Positions 19,101 to 27,943 are shown, numbered from the stretch's first letter. The stretch: 64,000 nt of DNA from Legionella shakespearei DSM 23087 (GCF_000373765.1 NZ_KB892435.1:8468-72467); one strand, 5' to 3'. The notes: generated by a model from the sequence alone, not told the origin. Numbers and translations: made by a program.

Positions 19101-19373
19101 GCCTTACAGGCTGCGGGTGTGGATTGCCGCCGCGTCTTTAAAGTCGGAGAAGGCAGACCTCATGTGCTGGATTTTATCAAAAATAATGAAGTGGATTTTA
19201 TTGTCAATACAACCGAAGGCAAAAAAGCGATTGCGGATTCTTTTGCTATTCGCCGCAATGCATTGCAGCATAAGGTTAGCTATACTACAACATTATCTGG
19301 AGCTGAGGCCGCGTGCCTGGCGATGAAATATGAAGACCGCGAAACCGTAACACGATTACAGGATTTACATTAG
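16170..19373 (+). CDS. carB: Carbamoyl-phosphate synthase large subunit
   Basis: Makes carbamoyl phosphate from ammonia (delivered by CarA), bicarbonate and two ATP, for arginine and pyrimidine synthesis. The 1067 residues show two homologous ATP-grasp halves. The first starts with [20 protein letters not shown], and the second, near residue 560, with [20 protein letters not shown]-terminal MGS-like allosteric domain follows, containing [20 protein letters not shown]. No carA is adjacent; the gene upstream is a small hypothetical. greA follows after 8 nt and is probably cotranscribed. Confidence 0.98.
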   Translation: MPKRTDIKSILILGAGPIVIGQACEFDYSGTQAVHALKEEGYRVILVNSNPATIMTDPEIADATYIEPVSWKEVARIIEKERPDALLPTMGGQTALNCALDLVREGVLAQYSVEMIGATREAIDKAEDREKFRQLMIKIGLDMPRSAIAHSLEEAIQVQARLGFPAIIRPSFTMGGSGGGIAYNREEFEEICTRGLELSPTRELLIDESVLGWKEYEMEVVRDKNDNCIIVCTIENLDPMGVHTGDSITVAPAQTLTDKEYQRMRDAAIKVLRAVGVDTGGSNVQFAINPEDGRMLVVEMNPRVSRSSALASKATGFPIAKVAAKLAIGYTLDELKNEITGGKTPASFEPSIDYVVTKIPRFNFDKFPQTPTTLTTQMKSVGEVMAIGSNFQESLQKAIRGLEIGRTGLNSLFEKGDIARLRGRLHEPTPDRLWYIADAFRQNLSLEEIHLESRVDPWFLAQIEELVHLERSVFGKSVHELDKTTLRLLKRRGFADAYLAKLMYCTEAQVRDRRIELGITPVYKRIDSCAGEFPSDTAYMYSCYEGSCEARPETGKKKVMILGGGPNRIGQGIEFDYCCVHAAMALRDAGYQTIMVNCNPETVSTDFDTSDRLYFEPVTLEDVLSIVDIEKPDGVVVHYGGQTPLKLARALEANGVKIIGTSPDAIDMAEDRERFQQLVQELKLHQPQNGTVRSEEEAIELANRIGYPLVVRPSYVLGGRAMEIVYQEEDLRHYLSHAVAVSNDSPVLLDRFLNDAIEVDIDAVCDGKEVLIGAIMEHIEQAGIHSGDSACTLPPFSLSVVVQQDLMEQMRQMALKLGVVGLINAQFAIQADDIYVLEVNPRASRTVPFVSKATGLPLAKIAALCKVGISLKDQGLAHNHHMPSFYSIKLPVFPFIKFSGVDSILGPEMKSTGEVMGIAKRFGQAYAKAQLGASCNIAKRRRAFVSVRDADKTRVGEIAKRLIELGFEIIATRGTALALQAAGVDCRRVFKVGEGRPHVLDFIKNNEVDFIVNTTEGKKAIADSFAIRRNALQHKVSYTTTLSGAEAACLAMKYEDRETVTRLQDLH

Positions 19374-19381
19374 AGGTGGAT

Positions 19382-19855
19382 ATGAGCAAACATCCTATGA
19401 CAGTACAAGGTGCAGAAGCACTGAAAGAAGAATTACAACGTTTAAAGTTTGTTGACAGGCCCCGCATCATTGAGGCTGTTGCAACGGCTCGTGCCCATGG
19501 CGATTTGAAAGAAAATGCAGAGTATCATGCGGCAAGAGAGCAGCAGAGTTTTAATGAGGGCCGAATCCAGGATTTGGAAGCCAAATTGTCTCATGCGCAA
19601 ATTGTTGATATCAGCAAATTACCGAATAATGGCAAGGTAGTATTTGGCGCTACAGTGAAGATATGTCATGTCGCTACTGATGCAGAGCTGACGTATCAAA
19701 TAGTTGGTGAAGACGAAGCAGACATCAAGCTGAATAAAATTTCATACAGTTCACCTATTGGTCGTGCCTTGATTGGCAAAGAGCTGGATGACACCGTTAC
19801 CGTTAATACACCGGGCGGTTTGGTTGATTATGAAATTATTGATGTGCAGTATTGA
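19382..19855 (+). CDS. greA: Transcript cleavage factor GreA
   Basis: GreA enters the secondary channel of RNA polymerase and rescues backtracked complexes. Of the 157 residues, the N-terminal coiled coil ([20 protein letters not shown]...) carries the acidic tip within [17 protein letters not shown], and the C-terminal FKBP-like domain has [17 protein letters not shown]. The ATG at 19382 has GAGGTGG upstream; an in-frame GTG two codons earlier lies inside that site. Position next to carB is common in gammaproteobacteria. Confidence 0.97.
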   Translation: MSKHPMTVQGAEALKEELQRLKFVDRPRIIEAVATARAHGDLKENAEYHAAREQQSFNEGRIQDLEAKLSHAQIVDISKLPNNGKVVFGATVKICHVATDAELTYQIVGEDEADIKLNKISYSSPIGRALIGKELDDTVTVNTPGGLVDYEIIDVQY

Positions 19856-19881
19856 TATAACCGGATCTACATCGTTCCCCG

Positions 19882-19977
19882 GATTCGCGTCGTCCTGAGC
19901 GCGTCTTTTGGCGTGGGTATGGTGCCAGTATTTGGAGATCCTTCGCGCAAAAAGACGCGCTCAGGACGACGTGAATC
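19882..19977. repeat. R1 palindromic repeat, copy 4 (one arm deleted)
   Basis: Ends GATTCGCGTCGTCCTGAGCG and the matching CGACGTGAATC. The left arm lacks the inner GCGAAGGATCTCC part that the right arm keeps, so the hairpin is asymmetric. Confidence 0.8.
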
Positions 19978-19997
19978 GGGAAAATGATAAAGTCAAA

Positions 19998-20073
19998 GTA
20001 GCCCGGCTTGCTTGCAACCGGGATGAGACGCTTGATTGTGGTACCGATCCCGGCTGCAAGCAGACCGGGCTAC
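19998..20073. repeat. R4 palindromic repeat
   Basis: GTAGCCCGGCTTGCTTGCAA at the left pairs with GCTGCAAGCAGACCGGGCTA at the right. It lies between R1 copy 4 and the 3' end of the Tim44-like gene. Confidence 0.85.
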
Positions 20074-20088
20074 GGCTTCGAAGAAGTT

Positions 20089-20901
20089 TTACGGTTGAAA
20101 CACTTCCTGTTGTATCCCGCCAACAACCCATTCGCCATTTTTGGAGAATTGACGGAAATGCCAGATTTCATCCAGGGAACTGGTTTCACCATTCTCTTTA
20201 ATCGAACCAGTGAATCGTACACTGGAAATAGTTGAATCAGCCTGTTTCGACACATCAAGCAATTCTGCATCCAGATGAATGATTTCTGTGATGTTGGGTG
20301 CATCGCCACGTTCTTCCAATTGCATTTTAATTTCGGCAAAAACTTCTGGTGCCGTAAAGCTGTTCAAATCCTCCAGGTTTTTCTGATCATAAGCTGCTTG
20401 CATGCGAATAAAGCATTTTTTCGCATTACGGATAAACGAGTCAGGAGCAAAATCAGCTTGATCAATATTAGACTGGTTGCTGCTACTGCTGTTTGCATAA
20501 GCCTGAGTAAAATTATTAAAAGGATTGCTTTGGCGAAATGCATTCGGTTGCGCTGACTGCAAGCCGGGTTGCATTTTTCTACGCAGGAAACTGACAACAA
20601 AGAAAAGGACAGAACCAAGTATCAACCAGGTCATCAGGCCATTGGCCAAACCATTGCCCATGAACAGACTGGCTAACAGGCCTCCGACTAACATTCCTCC
20701 TAACATACCACCCCATTTTCCTCTATTGGATTTTTGCGCCATAGAGGCCGTGTTTTGCGTTTTATGGGAAGAAAAGAGACTGCTTTGAGAACGTTGAACA
20801 CCAAAACTTCTCCCGCCACCAAAACGTTTGGCAGAAGCTTCATTGATGAACAGGCCAAAAGACAGCAAGGCAATTAAGAAACTTATAAAAAGAGTACGCA
20901 T
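20089..20901 (-). CDS. Tim44-like domain membrane protein
   Basis: 270 aa. A signal-like N-terminus (FISFLIALLSFGLFINEASA) is followed by a GGG-rich linker, two hydrophobic segments (about 64-82 and 85-107), a Ser/Asn-rich linker and a C-terminal Tim44-like domain (about 155-268). That domain contains FIRNAKKCFIRMQAAYDQKN and the final strand EIWHFRQFSKNGEWVVGGIQ. Bacterial Tim44-like proteins are membrane bound and of unclear function. The gene stands alone between repeat clusters. Confidence 0.85.
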   Translation of the reverse strand: MRTLFISFLIALLSFGLFINEASAKRFGGGRSFGVQRSQSSLFSSHKTQNTASMAQKSNRGKWGGMLGGMLVGGLLASLFMGNGLANGLMTWLILGSVLFFVVSFLRRKMQPGLQSAQPNAFRQSNPFNNFTQAYANSSSSNQSNIDQADFAPDSFIRNAKKCFIRMQAAYDQKNLEDLNSFTAPEVFAEIKMQLEERGDAPNITEIIHLDAELLDVSKQADSTISSVRFTGSIKENGETSSLDEIWHFRQFSKNGEWVVGGIQQEVFQP

Positions 20902-21046
20902 ATATCAGATCCTTATTGGGTACGAATCGGCATTATACCGCAACTGGGAAGAAGTTGCTTCTGATCAATTCAAGTCGTTCTTAGTCGTTATATATAAAAA
21001 AACTATCCCCTTGAGCCTGTATTGTGATTCGCTAATCAAGTACATC

Positions 21047-21150
21047 AAAATTTCCGCTCCCTCACGGTCGCGGCTCGGTTTCCGTGCATTCCTATTTACT
21101 TTATCATGCACCAGAAAACCGAGCCGCGACCGTGAGGGAGCGGAAATTTT
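21047..21150. repeat. R3 palindromic repeat, copy 2
   Basis: Inverted arms TTCCGCTCCCTCACGGTCGC and GCGACCGTGAGGGAGCGGAA. The R3 variation G/A in the arm is compensated on both sides. This and the next two elements fill the 20902-21436 gap; no gene is supported there. Confidence 0.88.
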
Positions 21151-21221
21151 GTTAAGGCACGGAGCCTGCTATCACTCATTCCATGACAGGTACAAGAAAC
21201 AAAGTACGTGCCAGTATAACT

Positions 21222-21255
21222 GTTCCGTTTCCTAACGGTCGCGGCTCGGTTTTCT
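21222..21255. repeat. R3 single arm
   Basis: A lone right arm (TTCCGTTTCCTAACGGTCGC, then GGCTCGGTTTTC), 70 nt after a complete R3. Confidence 0.75.
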
Positions 21256-21364
21256 TTAGGTAATGAGAGCATAAGGAAACAGAAGAGGTAGTGCTGATAA
21301 ATAAATCATTTTCGTGGGGATACTTCAGGACGACGTGGTTCCGGGAATGGCGCAGTCTTGTAGC

Positions 21365-21431
21365 GTAACCCGGTCTGCTTGCAGCCGGGATGGTGCCACT
21401 TCGATCCCGGCTGCAAGCAGACCGGGCTACA
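21365..21431. repeat. R4 palindromic repeat
   Basis: GTAACCCGGTCTGCTTGCAG, with CCGGGAT following, pairs with the inverted copy ending GACCGGGCTAC. It ends 6 nt before the stop codon of the minus-strand hydrolase gene. Confidence 0.85.
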
Positions 21432-21436
21432 CGTTT

Positions 21437-22927
21437 TTACCTGACATGGAGCATGTGACCAACCTGTTCTATCATATGGTCATGCAAATTGTGCGCCTTG
21501 GATTTGCTGTCCTGCATAAATCGGCGAGGGGCAGAGTGGGGCGAGGGATTGTCATTAATCTTGTCTTCCCTGTCCAGGGTAAAATCATGAGATTCCGGAA
21601 TGTCTTCCAACACTTGTTGTTCATCAGGGGAGAGCGCCTCATGATTTGCCAGTTTTTGCTGAATTTCAATTCGGTGCTCGTCCATCAGCGATGCAATGGA
21701 GGCAAAACTGTCATTAACAAAATCATCATCGTCAGGATGCTCTGGATCAAAATGATTCCGGGCTACTGAAAATGACTTATAGGCCTGTGGAATTTTATCC
21801 CATGCACCTGCTGAATTCAGGTGCCATCCAAGCATCCATAGTCCAGGCAGGACAAAAAGATAGGCAAGGCCTGCAAAGGCGTATTGCAACAAGGTCAGCG
21901 GGTTCCAAAGACTGCTTTTTTCGTCTGGCAAAACATACCCAACCATTAATCGGACTAGCGAACGGTAGGAGCGCTCGTTATAGAGGCTCACTTTTAAACC
22001 TTTTTCGTGCATTCTTGCTGCAGAAATAGTCGCAACAGCGCCACCCATGCTCATGCCTTCAAATGCGATATTTTCAGGGTTAGCCCCCATTTCAATCAGA
22101 CGTTGTGCCTGAGCGCAGGCGTCATTAACCAATTCTTCCTGGCTAAATACCGTACCTCTGCTGTACTCGATGCCGCGATAGTTGAAACTGACAACAGAAC
22201 AACCGATGCCGGCAGATGTAGTGTAAAGATCTTTAAGCCAATACATGTAATTCTGATTACGAGCCATACAGGAAATGACGAATTTTCTTTCTGCAATCGG
22301 CTTCATGCGTTCTTCAGCGCTGGAGAGTTCCAATGATTCAAGCAGGGCATCATCTGCAGTTTCCAGGGTGAAAAAATTCAGTCCAAGCGTACGGGGGTGC
22401 TCAAAAAAATCGTCGCCGTATTTTTGTTGTACTTGTTGTTTAAAGTAGTCCAGTAAGGGTGCCTGAAGTCTTTCCATTCCTTTGATGTGCAATTCTTCAA
22501 TAGCAAAGTGCTTGTTTTTACATTTTTTATTCTCGGATTTTCCTGTCATAAGACGTCCGATTTCATCAATTACGGAATCAACATAGGCCTTATGTTCAGG
22601 ATTATCCAATGAGTATTCGAGTCTTGTGCTTTCAGTAACTAGTGAAGGCAGTTTGCTGTAGTAACTTGTACCTGGTTCATTAATTTCGGGTGAAAGGAGG
22701 TTGAGGATCACAGAACCTTTTTCTGTTCTGTCATCAGTGAGAAACATCACATGCATGGGCTCCTGAGGCCTTACCTCATTTGGAGCCAAGGCAACATTAA
22801 TGATGACGCGTCTGAGGAAAAAAGAAAAAGCCCAGTTGGCATACATATTGACACTTCTAAAAAAGTCAGACCCTATTCCTCTTGGTGGTTTTTCAAGAGC
22901 ATAATATCCAGGTATGTCATTTTTCAT
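21437..22927 (-). CDS. Putative alpha/beta-hydrolase, possible secreted effector
   Basis: 496 aa with no signal peptide. An alpha/beta-hydrolase core is suggested by GCSVVSFNYRGIEYSRGT (oxyanion-side strand), by the nucleophile elbow EGMSMGGAVATISAARM (GxSxG) near residue 295, and by the preceding GANPENIAF turn. A hydrophobic hairpin (about 350-375) could insert in membranes. The C-terminal third is acidic, with EQQVLEDIPES and repeated Glu/Asp, like the E-block in some Dot/Icm substrates. It recalls the SidB/Sdb hydrolase-like Legionella effectors, but I cannot confirm that. AAGAGG precedes the ATG. Confidence 0.7.
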   Translation of the reverse strand: MKNDIPGYYALEKPPRGIGSDFFRSVNMYANWAFSFFLRRVIINVALAPNEVRPQEPMHVMFLTDDRTEKGSVILNLLSPEINEPGTSYYSKLPSLVTESTRLEYSLDNPEHKAYVDSVIDEIGRLMTGKSENKKCKNKHFAIEELHIKGMERLQAPLLDYFKQQVQQKYGDDFFEHPRTLGLNFFTLETADDALLESLELSSAEERMKPIAERKFVISCMARNQNYMYWLKDLYTTSAGIGCSVVSFNYRGIEYSRGTVFSQEELVNDACAQAQRLIEMGANPENIAFEGMSMGGAVATISAARMHEKGLKVSLYNERSYRSLVRLMVGYVLPDEKSSLWNPLTLLQYAFAGLAYLFVLPGLWMLGWHLNSAGAWDKIPQAYKSFSVARNHFDPEHPDDDDFVNDSFASIASLMDEHRIEIQQKLANHEALSPDEQQVLEDIPESHDFTLDREDKINDNPSPHSAPRRFMQDSKSKAHNLHDHMIEQVGHMLHVR

Positions 22928-23174
22928 TAGTGTTGCCTCTTAAGTTTTAAAGCCCGAATTTTAACGCACTTTTAAGTCATATTGCAAATTATTTTTACAT
23001 TTTTGTTGTGAGTAAAAGCAATAAATGCCTGTCTGGATTTGCATTAATATAATTTGAGCGTTTAAAAAACATGTTGGTTCCGAGAGTTTTTCGTAAATAC
23101 TTTCTGCATATTTTGTTGCATTTAGTTTTTCTCTTGATATGATGAACGAGGTTTATCTATAGGGATGTAATTAT

Positions 23175-24239
23175 ATGAATAAGTTAGCAAATATAGCTGT
23201 ACTGTCGTTGTCTACTTCATTAGCTTTTGCTGGTTCAGTAGCCTTAAAGGGAGAGATGGACGTTCATGTCACTCCTAAAAATTCCAGTGTTTCTGTTCAG
23301 GATTTAACTTTTAAACTACCCACATTTGAATTATCAAATGAAGCAAAATCTTATCTGCGCCAACAATTATCACAGTATCCGAAGAATTCCGTAAACAATT
23401 CTCCTTCCCTTTCTTCCGAGTTACCAAGAAAAGTGAATGTGGGTATGCAACTGACGCCTGTATTGAATCAGGGCTATCACGGTAGCTGTGTTACATTTGC
23501 TGTTACTGCTGCTATAGACGCTGCTTTAGGTGCTGGTGACTACGTCAGCCAATTATGCAGCCTTGAATTAGGCAGTTATCTGGCAATTAATGATAAAGCG
23601 CAGGCAAGCGGCTGGAATGGTTCTTATGGTTCCTGGGTTCTGGGGCAAATTTCTGAATACGGTATTATCAGTCAGAATTACCAGAAACTGAATGGCTGTG
23701 CCGGTGTAAGGGATTATCCTTTAACTGAGGAAGAGAACGAAGGCAAGCCAATGTCTGATTCCGAATATCTGGCGCACAGTATTCCTATTTCCAACCTGAT
23801 AAGCTGGGAAGCTTTATTAAGCGACCAGGAAGCCCTGTCTCCTGCCGTTAATATGAATGATATTGTCTATCAGATTAAATCAGAGCTGGCTAAAGGAAAC
23901 CGTCTGACTGTTGGTATGCTGCTGGACGTTTATGTCGGTGATGCTGGAGCAGTAGGTACCAATCGCGCGTTCAATGATACCTGGATGCTGACTCCTGAAA
24001 TCATCATGGATGCCATGAATGGACAAATTTATGCGGGCCATGAATTAGTAATTACTGCTTATGATGATGATCTTGAAGTAACTGACAATGAAGGCCATGT
24101 TAACCGCGGCGTATTTACCCTGCGTAACTCCTGGTCTAAATTTGCAGGAGACCAAGGTGATTACTATGTTACCTACGATTACATCAAGTTTTTAGCTCTG
24201 GAAGTAATGGCCGTTCGTATGAAGGGTAAAGCTGCTTAA
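23175..24239 (+). CDS. Exported papain-like (C1A) cysteine peptidase
   Basis: 354 aa. A signal peptide (MNKLANIAVLSLSTSLAFAG) is followed by a pro-like region to about residue 85, then a papain fold. The catalytic set is visible: Gln99 and Cys105 in LTPVLNQGYHGSCVTFAV, His289 in YAGHELVITAYDDD and Asn318 in LRNSWSKF. The usual disulphide Cys before GSC is absent (YHGSC). It is probably a secreted protease, perhaps a type II secretion substrate, by inference from the Sec signal only. A possible promoter lies in the AT-rich leader; AGGGATG precedes the ATG. A terminator hairpin follows. Confidence 0.88.
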   Translation: MNKLANIAVLSLSTSLAFAGSVALKGEMDVHVTPKNSSVSVQDLTFKLPTFELSNEAKSYLRQQLSQYPKNSVNNSPSLSSELPRKVNVGMQLTPVLNQGYHGSCVTFAVTAAIDAALGAGDYVSQLCSLELGSYLAINDKAQASGWNGSYGSWVLGQISEYGIISQNYQKLNGCAGVRDYPLTEEENEGKPMSDSEYLAHSIPISNLISWEALLSDQEALSPAVNMNDIVYQIKSELAKGNRLTVGMLLDVYVGDAGAVGTNRAFNDTWMLTPEIIMDAMNGQIYAGHELVITAYDDDLEVTDNEGHVNRGVFTLRNSWSKFAGDQGDYYVTYDYIKFLALEVMAVRMKGKAA

Positions 24240-24264
24240 TTGCTCTTATTCTTCGAGTTTCATT

Positions 24265-24303
24265 CTCCCCTCGCCATTCCACTTTGGATGAGGGGAGTCT
24301 TCA
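24265..24303. terminator. Terminator between two convergent genes
   Basis: Stem CTCCCCTC (24265-24272) pairs with GAGGGGAG (24290-24297), followed by TCTTCATTT. It lies just after the papain-like gene and at the end of the convergent phosphatase gene. Confidence 0.75.
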
Positions 24304-24304
24304 T

Positions 24305-24976
24305 TTAAGGCAAGTAATAGAATGGATTGGGTAATTTAAATCCTTTCTCTGCATAGCCACCATCAATATCACTTAATTGATCCCCAATAGTTGCAATAAT
24401 GGTATAGCCTTTTTTCTCAATATTGGCACGGGCTTCCGATTTAAAGGGAATAATCGAAGCATTCTGGTATGCATCCGGCCGTAAAAACAGACCAGACCAT
24501 TGGCTGTATCCGGCATTCAGCAGGTTCTTTTGTGTTGCTTCCCGTTCGGCCTCTACTCTGCCAGTGACGAAAAATACTTTAACGCCATGCTTTTGGGCGT
24601 TTTTATATAAAACGAGCATGGGTTTTATTGCGGGAGAATCAGCGGCCAGAATTTCTTTGTGGATTTGTTCACGGTTGCCTATGAAATCACGTACTACCAT
24701 TTTGTTGTAATTGGACAAACTGGTTTCATCTATATCCAGAACTACAGCCAGTTTTTTGGGCGTCTTACTTTGTTGGTTTGCCAGAGCCTGGGTTTCAATG
24801 TAGTGCTGTGCTTCATGGATTTTTTTTTCTAATTCCTGATGATAAAGTCCGGAATCGTAGTAGCTTTTAACTTCCTGTTTTACCAGACTGAGATTTGCTG
24901 GTTCCGGAAATGCTGGCTGTGAGGCCAGAGTAAAAATAAATAAAACTTGAAGTAACAGGTTAAAACGCAGTTTCAT
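24305..24976 (-). CDS. HAD-family acid phosphatase (class B / plant-type IIIB), exported
   Basis: 223 aa with a Sec signal (about 1-25, hydrophobic LLLQVLFIFTLASQ). The HAD catalytic motif is VVLDIDETSLSNY with Asp81 and Asp83. FFVTGRVEAEREAT is motif II, and IIATIGDQLSDIDGG supplies the distal Asp residues. The layout is that of the acid phosphatase/HAD IIIB family, periplasmic enzymes that dephosphorylate nucleotides or other phosphomonoesters. It stands alone. Confidence 0.9.
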   Translation of the reverse strand: MKLRFNLLLQVLFIFTLASQPAFPEPANLSLVKQEVKSYYDSGLYHQELEKKIHEAQHYIETQALANQQSKTPKKLAVVLDIDETSLSNYNKMVVRDFIGNREQIHKEILAADSPAIKPMLVLYKNAQKHGVKVFFVTGRVEAEREATQKNLLNAGYSQWSGLFLRPDAYQNASIIPFKSEARANIEKKGYTIIATIGDQLSDIDGGYAEKGFKLPNPFYYLP

Positions 24977-25062
24977 TGTTTATCCACAAATTAAAGGTAA
25001 CACGCATTATATAGAGATGAATCTGTTTGTCAATTGGTCATGTTGTCTTCTGGTGTGGCAGT

Positions 25063-25806
25063 TTAATGCTCTACTATATTGATATGGCTTCCGCCATCAA
25101 CAAATATGATATCTCCAGTAACGTACTCTGCTTCTGCCAGGTATAAAACGGCATTGGCCACATCTTCCGGTTTACCCCAGCGTTTCAGTAATGTACGTTC
25201 AGCAGATTTGATTTGTCGTTCAGCCGAGTATTGCTCGGGAGGTAAAACTGGTCCTGGAGCTATGGCATTGACCCGTATCGTTGGTCCAAGTTCTACTGCC
25301 AGATATTGGGTCAAACTGGCCAGAGCTGCTTTTGAAATACCGTGAAACATCATATTTTTGCAGGGATAAAAGGCAAATAAATCAATGATATTAATAATTG
25401 CCCCGTTCCCTTGGGGCAACATTATTTTTGCGGCTTCATTGGCACAATATAAACTGCCATAAACTGCTACTCCGAAAGAGTCGTACAAGGGTTGAAAATC
25501 GTCACAGGGAAATGAATGGCTTACATAGAGCGATGCACTATTTACCAGCAGGTCAATGCGGCCAAAATATTGCTGAATGGCCAGAAACATGTCATGGACT
25601 GCTTGCGGCGATTGGATGTCTGCTTTGACAACCAGGCAACGTCTGCCAAATTGCTCCACCAGTTGTTTTACTTCCTGGGACTGTTCATCAGAGGCGTGGT
25701 GGTTAATCACGACATCATAGCCATTTTGAGCTAGTTTCTCGACTATACTTCGACCCACTCGTTTGGCTCCACCTGTAACCAACGCTATTTTATTATCGGA
25801 TTGCAT
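25063..25806 (-). CDS. Pteridine-reductase-like SDR with His in place of the catalytic Tyr
   Basis: Short-chain dehydrogenase of 247 aa. The cofactor motif is VTGGAKRVGRSI, in which the Arg favours NADPH, and NSASLYVSHSF follows. The active-site segment IINIIDLFAFYPCKNMMFHG, then ISKAAL, aligns with pteridine reductases, which use Asp-Tyr-Lys. The Asp (IID) and Lys (ISK) are present, but the position 13 after the Asp, normally Tyr, is His (codon CAC; TAC would give Tyr). The enzyme may be inactive, altered in function, or carry a sequence error. A FolM-like role is inferred only from family resemblance. Confidence 0.85.
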   Translation of the reverse strand: MQSDNKIALVTGGAKRVGRSIVEKLAQNGYDVVINHHASDEQSQEVKQLVEQFGRRCLVVKADIQSPQAVHDMFLAIQQYFGRIDLLVNSASLYVSHSFPCDDFQPLYDSFGVAVYGSLYCANEAAKIMLPQGNGAIINIIDLFAFYPCKNMMFHGISKAALASLTQYLAVELGPTIRVNAIAPGPVLPPEQYSAERQIKSAERTLLKRWGKPEDVANAVLYLAEAEYVTGDIIFVDGGSHINIVEH

Positions 25807-25847
25807 GGCTCTTTCCCTGCTTTGTGAATAAGAGTGATTGACTTCAT

Positions 25848-26399
25848 CTAACTGGCAAAGAGGAGTTCAAACAGGCAGCGCTTTTCGCGCAGTCTCTCAT
25901 CCAGCCCTAACTGCAGTTCAAATTCTTTAATATGTTTCAATGCCTGATTTTTGTATGCTTTAGTGCTCTCAATTTCCAGGGCAAAAACTTCTTTATCCTG
26001 AGAATTAGCCTGATACAGGATGACTTCTGCTTCAGCGAAATGGAATACTTTCAGATGTTTGGTCAGCTTGTATTCTTTATAAGTGTTGAACGCTGCAATA
26101 AATTTTTCCACCTCTTGCAACAAATCCCCTTGTTCCTGAGCCAGAGGAATGTCGATTTCCATACGTGTTTCTGAATCTTCGCCGATATCAAATGATTTTA
26201 ATGTAAGGCTTTGTTTTTCTTCATCAACTTTGTGGCGAATAATAAAATGATTCAGCCCTTCAACGAGAAAATAGCGTTCGGCAACATCGATTTCATAATC
26301 CTGCAGAGGGTGTAGCTGTATTATGGCTGATTCGGTTTTTTCAAAACTTTGCTTGTCATTGAAGCAAAATTTATGTTCGACCTCGACAAATTTCACCAT
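25848..26399 (-). CDS. CYTH-domain protein (triphosphate tunnel fold)
   Basis: 183 aa. The N-terminal ExExK signature is VEVEHKF (Glu6, Glu8, Lys10). Alternating charged strands follow: FIIRHKVDEEKQSLTLKSFD, ETRMEIDIPL and FALEIESTK. This is the layout of CYTH proteins, which hydrolyse or cyclise nucleotide triphosphates or thiamine triphosphate in a metal-filled beta tunnel. The exact substrate cannot be read. It lies 41 nt upstream of the SDR gene on the same strand, so the two may be cotranscribed. Confidence 0.85.
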   Translation of the reverse strand: MVKFVEVEHKFCFNDKQSFEKTESAIIQLHPLQDYEIDVAERYFLVEGLNHFIIRHKVDEEKQSLTLKSFDIGEDSETRMEIDIPLAQEQGDLLQEVEKFIAAFNTYKEYKLTKHLKVFHFAEAEVILYQANSQDKEVFALEIESTKAYKNQALKHIKEFELQLGLDERLREKRCLFELLFAS

Positions 26400-26475
26400 G
26401 ATGGCTCGAAAATCATTACTTTATTAACAGTAAGTATTGATTGTGAGCAGTTGTTTTGCAAGTTTGTACTGCTAT

Positions 26476-27654
26476 TTAAGTTTTCTGTACAAAACGAATA
26501 AAGAGTATGTACAGAACGCACAACACAATAACAACTCCCAGCATGGTAATTGCTAATGGCAAAGGATCGCTATGGTCGAAGCTGGTAACAAATTGACTCA
26601 CAGAACCTACAACGATCATCTGAAAACTGGTGAGTAATGAAGAGGACAGGCCAAAATCGTGGGTCAGATTATTCATCGCTAACCCTATTGCATTGGGGAA
26701 AATAAACCCTTGGCTGAAAATGATTAAGAATACGGGGCCGACAACAGAAAGCACGGTAAATACATCAATGGCTGCGAAAAACACCATTAACCCCGCTGCC
26801 GCCAATGAAGTCACCAAACCACCTTGTATGATTCGTTCAACACTGAAGTAATGCAGGATAAAACTGTTTACCAAAACGCCAATAAGATATCCACCGGCAA
26901 CCACAAACATTAACCAGCCAAACTGAATTACATTTAAACCCATGTGCTTTTGAAACAAGAAGGGGGCGGCCGTACAAAAGGCTATCGTTAATGAAAAACT
27001 AAGCCCGGTAGTTATTACATAAAAAGTGAATTTGGTATTACGAAAAAGTTTGCCAAAACGGCGTATCACTGTTCGGAACGACAGTTGTTCCTTTTCGTGG
27101 ATGGTTTCTGGCAAGTAGCTCAACATAAAATACAAAATAGGCAAAGACCAAAGCAAAATAAAATAGAAATTACTGCGCCAGCCCAGACTGTCCTGAATGT
27201 GGCTGCCAATCACCGGAGCTACAATGGGAATAATTGCCCACATGAGCGACATATAGGATGATAGTAAAAGCAGCGATTTTCCCGTGGCAATATCACGTGC
27301 CATGGCTGATGTTGAAATTTGTAATCCACCTCCGGCAATTCCTGCAATAACCCGGAAAATCAGCATCCAGTATATTGAATTAGTAATGGCACAGCCCAGA
27401 TTTGCCAGTGTAAATAAAACGAGGCTGGATAATAATATTTTCCTGCGTCCGTATTTATCGGATAAAGGCCCCCAAAAAAAGGGGGCAATGCCAAAACCTA
27501 ATAAATATAAGGTCAGGGTTTCCTGAATCATTTTTGGAGGTACAGAAAAATGGTTTGCCATGTCTGGAAAAGAAGGCAAATAAATATCCACTGGAATTTG
27601 CTGTAGCAGGATCAGCAAAAAAATGCTGATCACTACGCTTGTTCGGCCTGACAT
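26476..27654 (-). CDS. MFS drug-resistance transporter (Bcr/CflA type)
   Basis: 392 aa with 12 hydrophobic segments. The N-terminal DIYLPSFPDMANHF and the A-motif GPLSDKYGRRKILLSSL are typical of Bcr/CflA exporters, and RVIAGIAGGGLQISTSAMAR fits helix 4. It probably exports drugs or small metabolites across the inner membrane. No good ribosome-binding site precedes the ATG. A possible 36-aa ORF ends 23 nt upstream and could couple translation. Confidence 0.9.
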   Translation of the reverse strand: MSGRTSVVISIFLLILLQQIPVDIYLPSFPDMANHFSVPPKMIQETLTLYLLGFGIAPFFWGPLSDKYGRRKILLSSLVLFTLANLGCAITNSIYWMLIFRVIAGIAGGGLQISTSAMARDIATGKSLLLLSSYMSLMWAIIPIVAPVIGSHIQDSLGWRSNFYFILLWSLPILYFMLSYLPETIHEKEQLSFRTVIRRFGKLFRNTKFTFYVITTGLSFSLTIAFCTAAPFLFQKHMGLNVIQFGWLMFVVAGGYLIGVLVNSFILHYFSVERIIQGGLVTSLAAAGLMVFFAAIDVFTVLSVVGPVFLIIFSQGFIFPNAIGLAMNNLTHDFGLSSSLLTSFQMIVVGSVSQFVTSFDHSDPLPLAITMLGVVIVLCVLYILFIRFVQKT

Positions 27655-27677
27655 AGCAGAGTACTATTCAACGATGA

Positions 27678-27788
27678 TCAGAACCTCCTGCTCATTATTT
27701 GTTCTAATTTTTTTTGATGATCTCTTTTTGGCGATGTGGGTTTTTCTTGTGATAAATCTATCAAATACTTCTTTGATGATGTGTGCAT
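27678..27788 (-). CDS. Possible 36-aa leader or small protein upstream of the MFS gene
   Basis: Frame MHTSSKKYLIDLSQ...QIMSRRF, polar and basic, with AAGGAG 7 nt before the ATG, the best ribosome-binding site in this area. Its last codons contain AGGAGG. It could be an independent small protein or a leader peptide for the transporter gene. No family is recognised, and it could be a chance ORF. Confidence 0.4.
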   Translation of the reverse strand: MHTSSKKYLIDLSQEKPTSPKRDHQKKLEQIMSRRF

Positions 27789-27868
27789 CGCAATGCTCCT
27801 TAATGAGATCCACTGTAATTCTAGAACATAAAACGATCTTTTGCCTGATGCCATTCCAAATGCGGATC

Positions 27869-27902
27869 GTAGCCCGGTCTGCTCGCAGCCGGGATCGGGG
27901 TG
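27869..27902. repeat. R4 single arm
   Basis: GTAGCCCGGTCTGCTCGCAG, with CCGGGATCG following, lacks the partner arm. It precedes R6 copy 2, as at 13411. The stretch 27789-28523 holds only repeats and repeat fragments. Confidence 0.75.
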
Positions 27903-27943
27903 GCAATAAGCTATGATAACCCCCAAAGCGAAAGATCGAAGCA

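Noticed and set aside
27664-27906. 80-aa minus-strand ORF overlapping the 36-aa candidate
   Set aside because: Its first third is R4-arm translation; the 36-codon frame with a good ribosome-binding site is the better reading.
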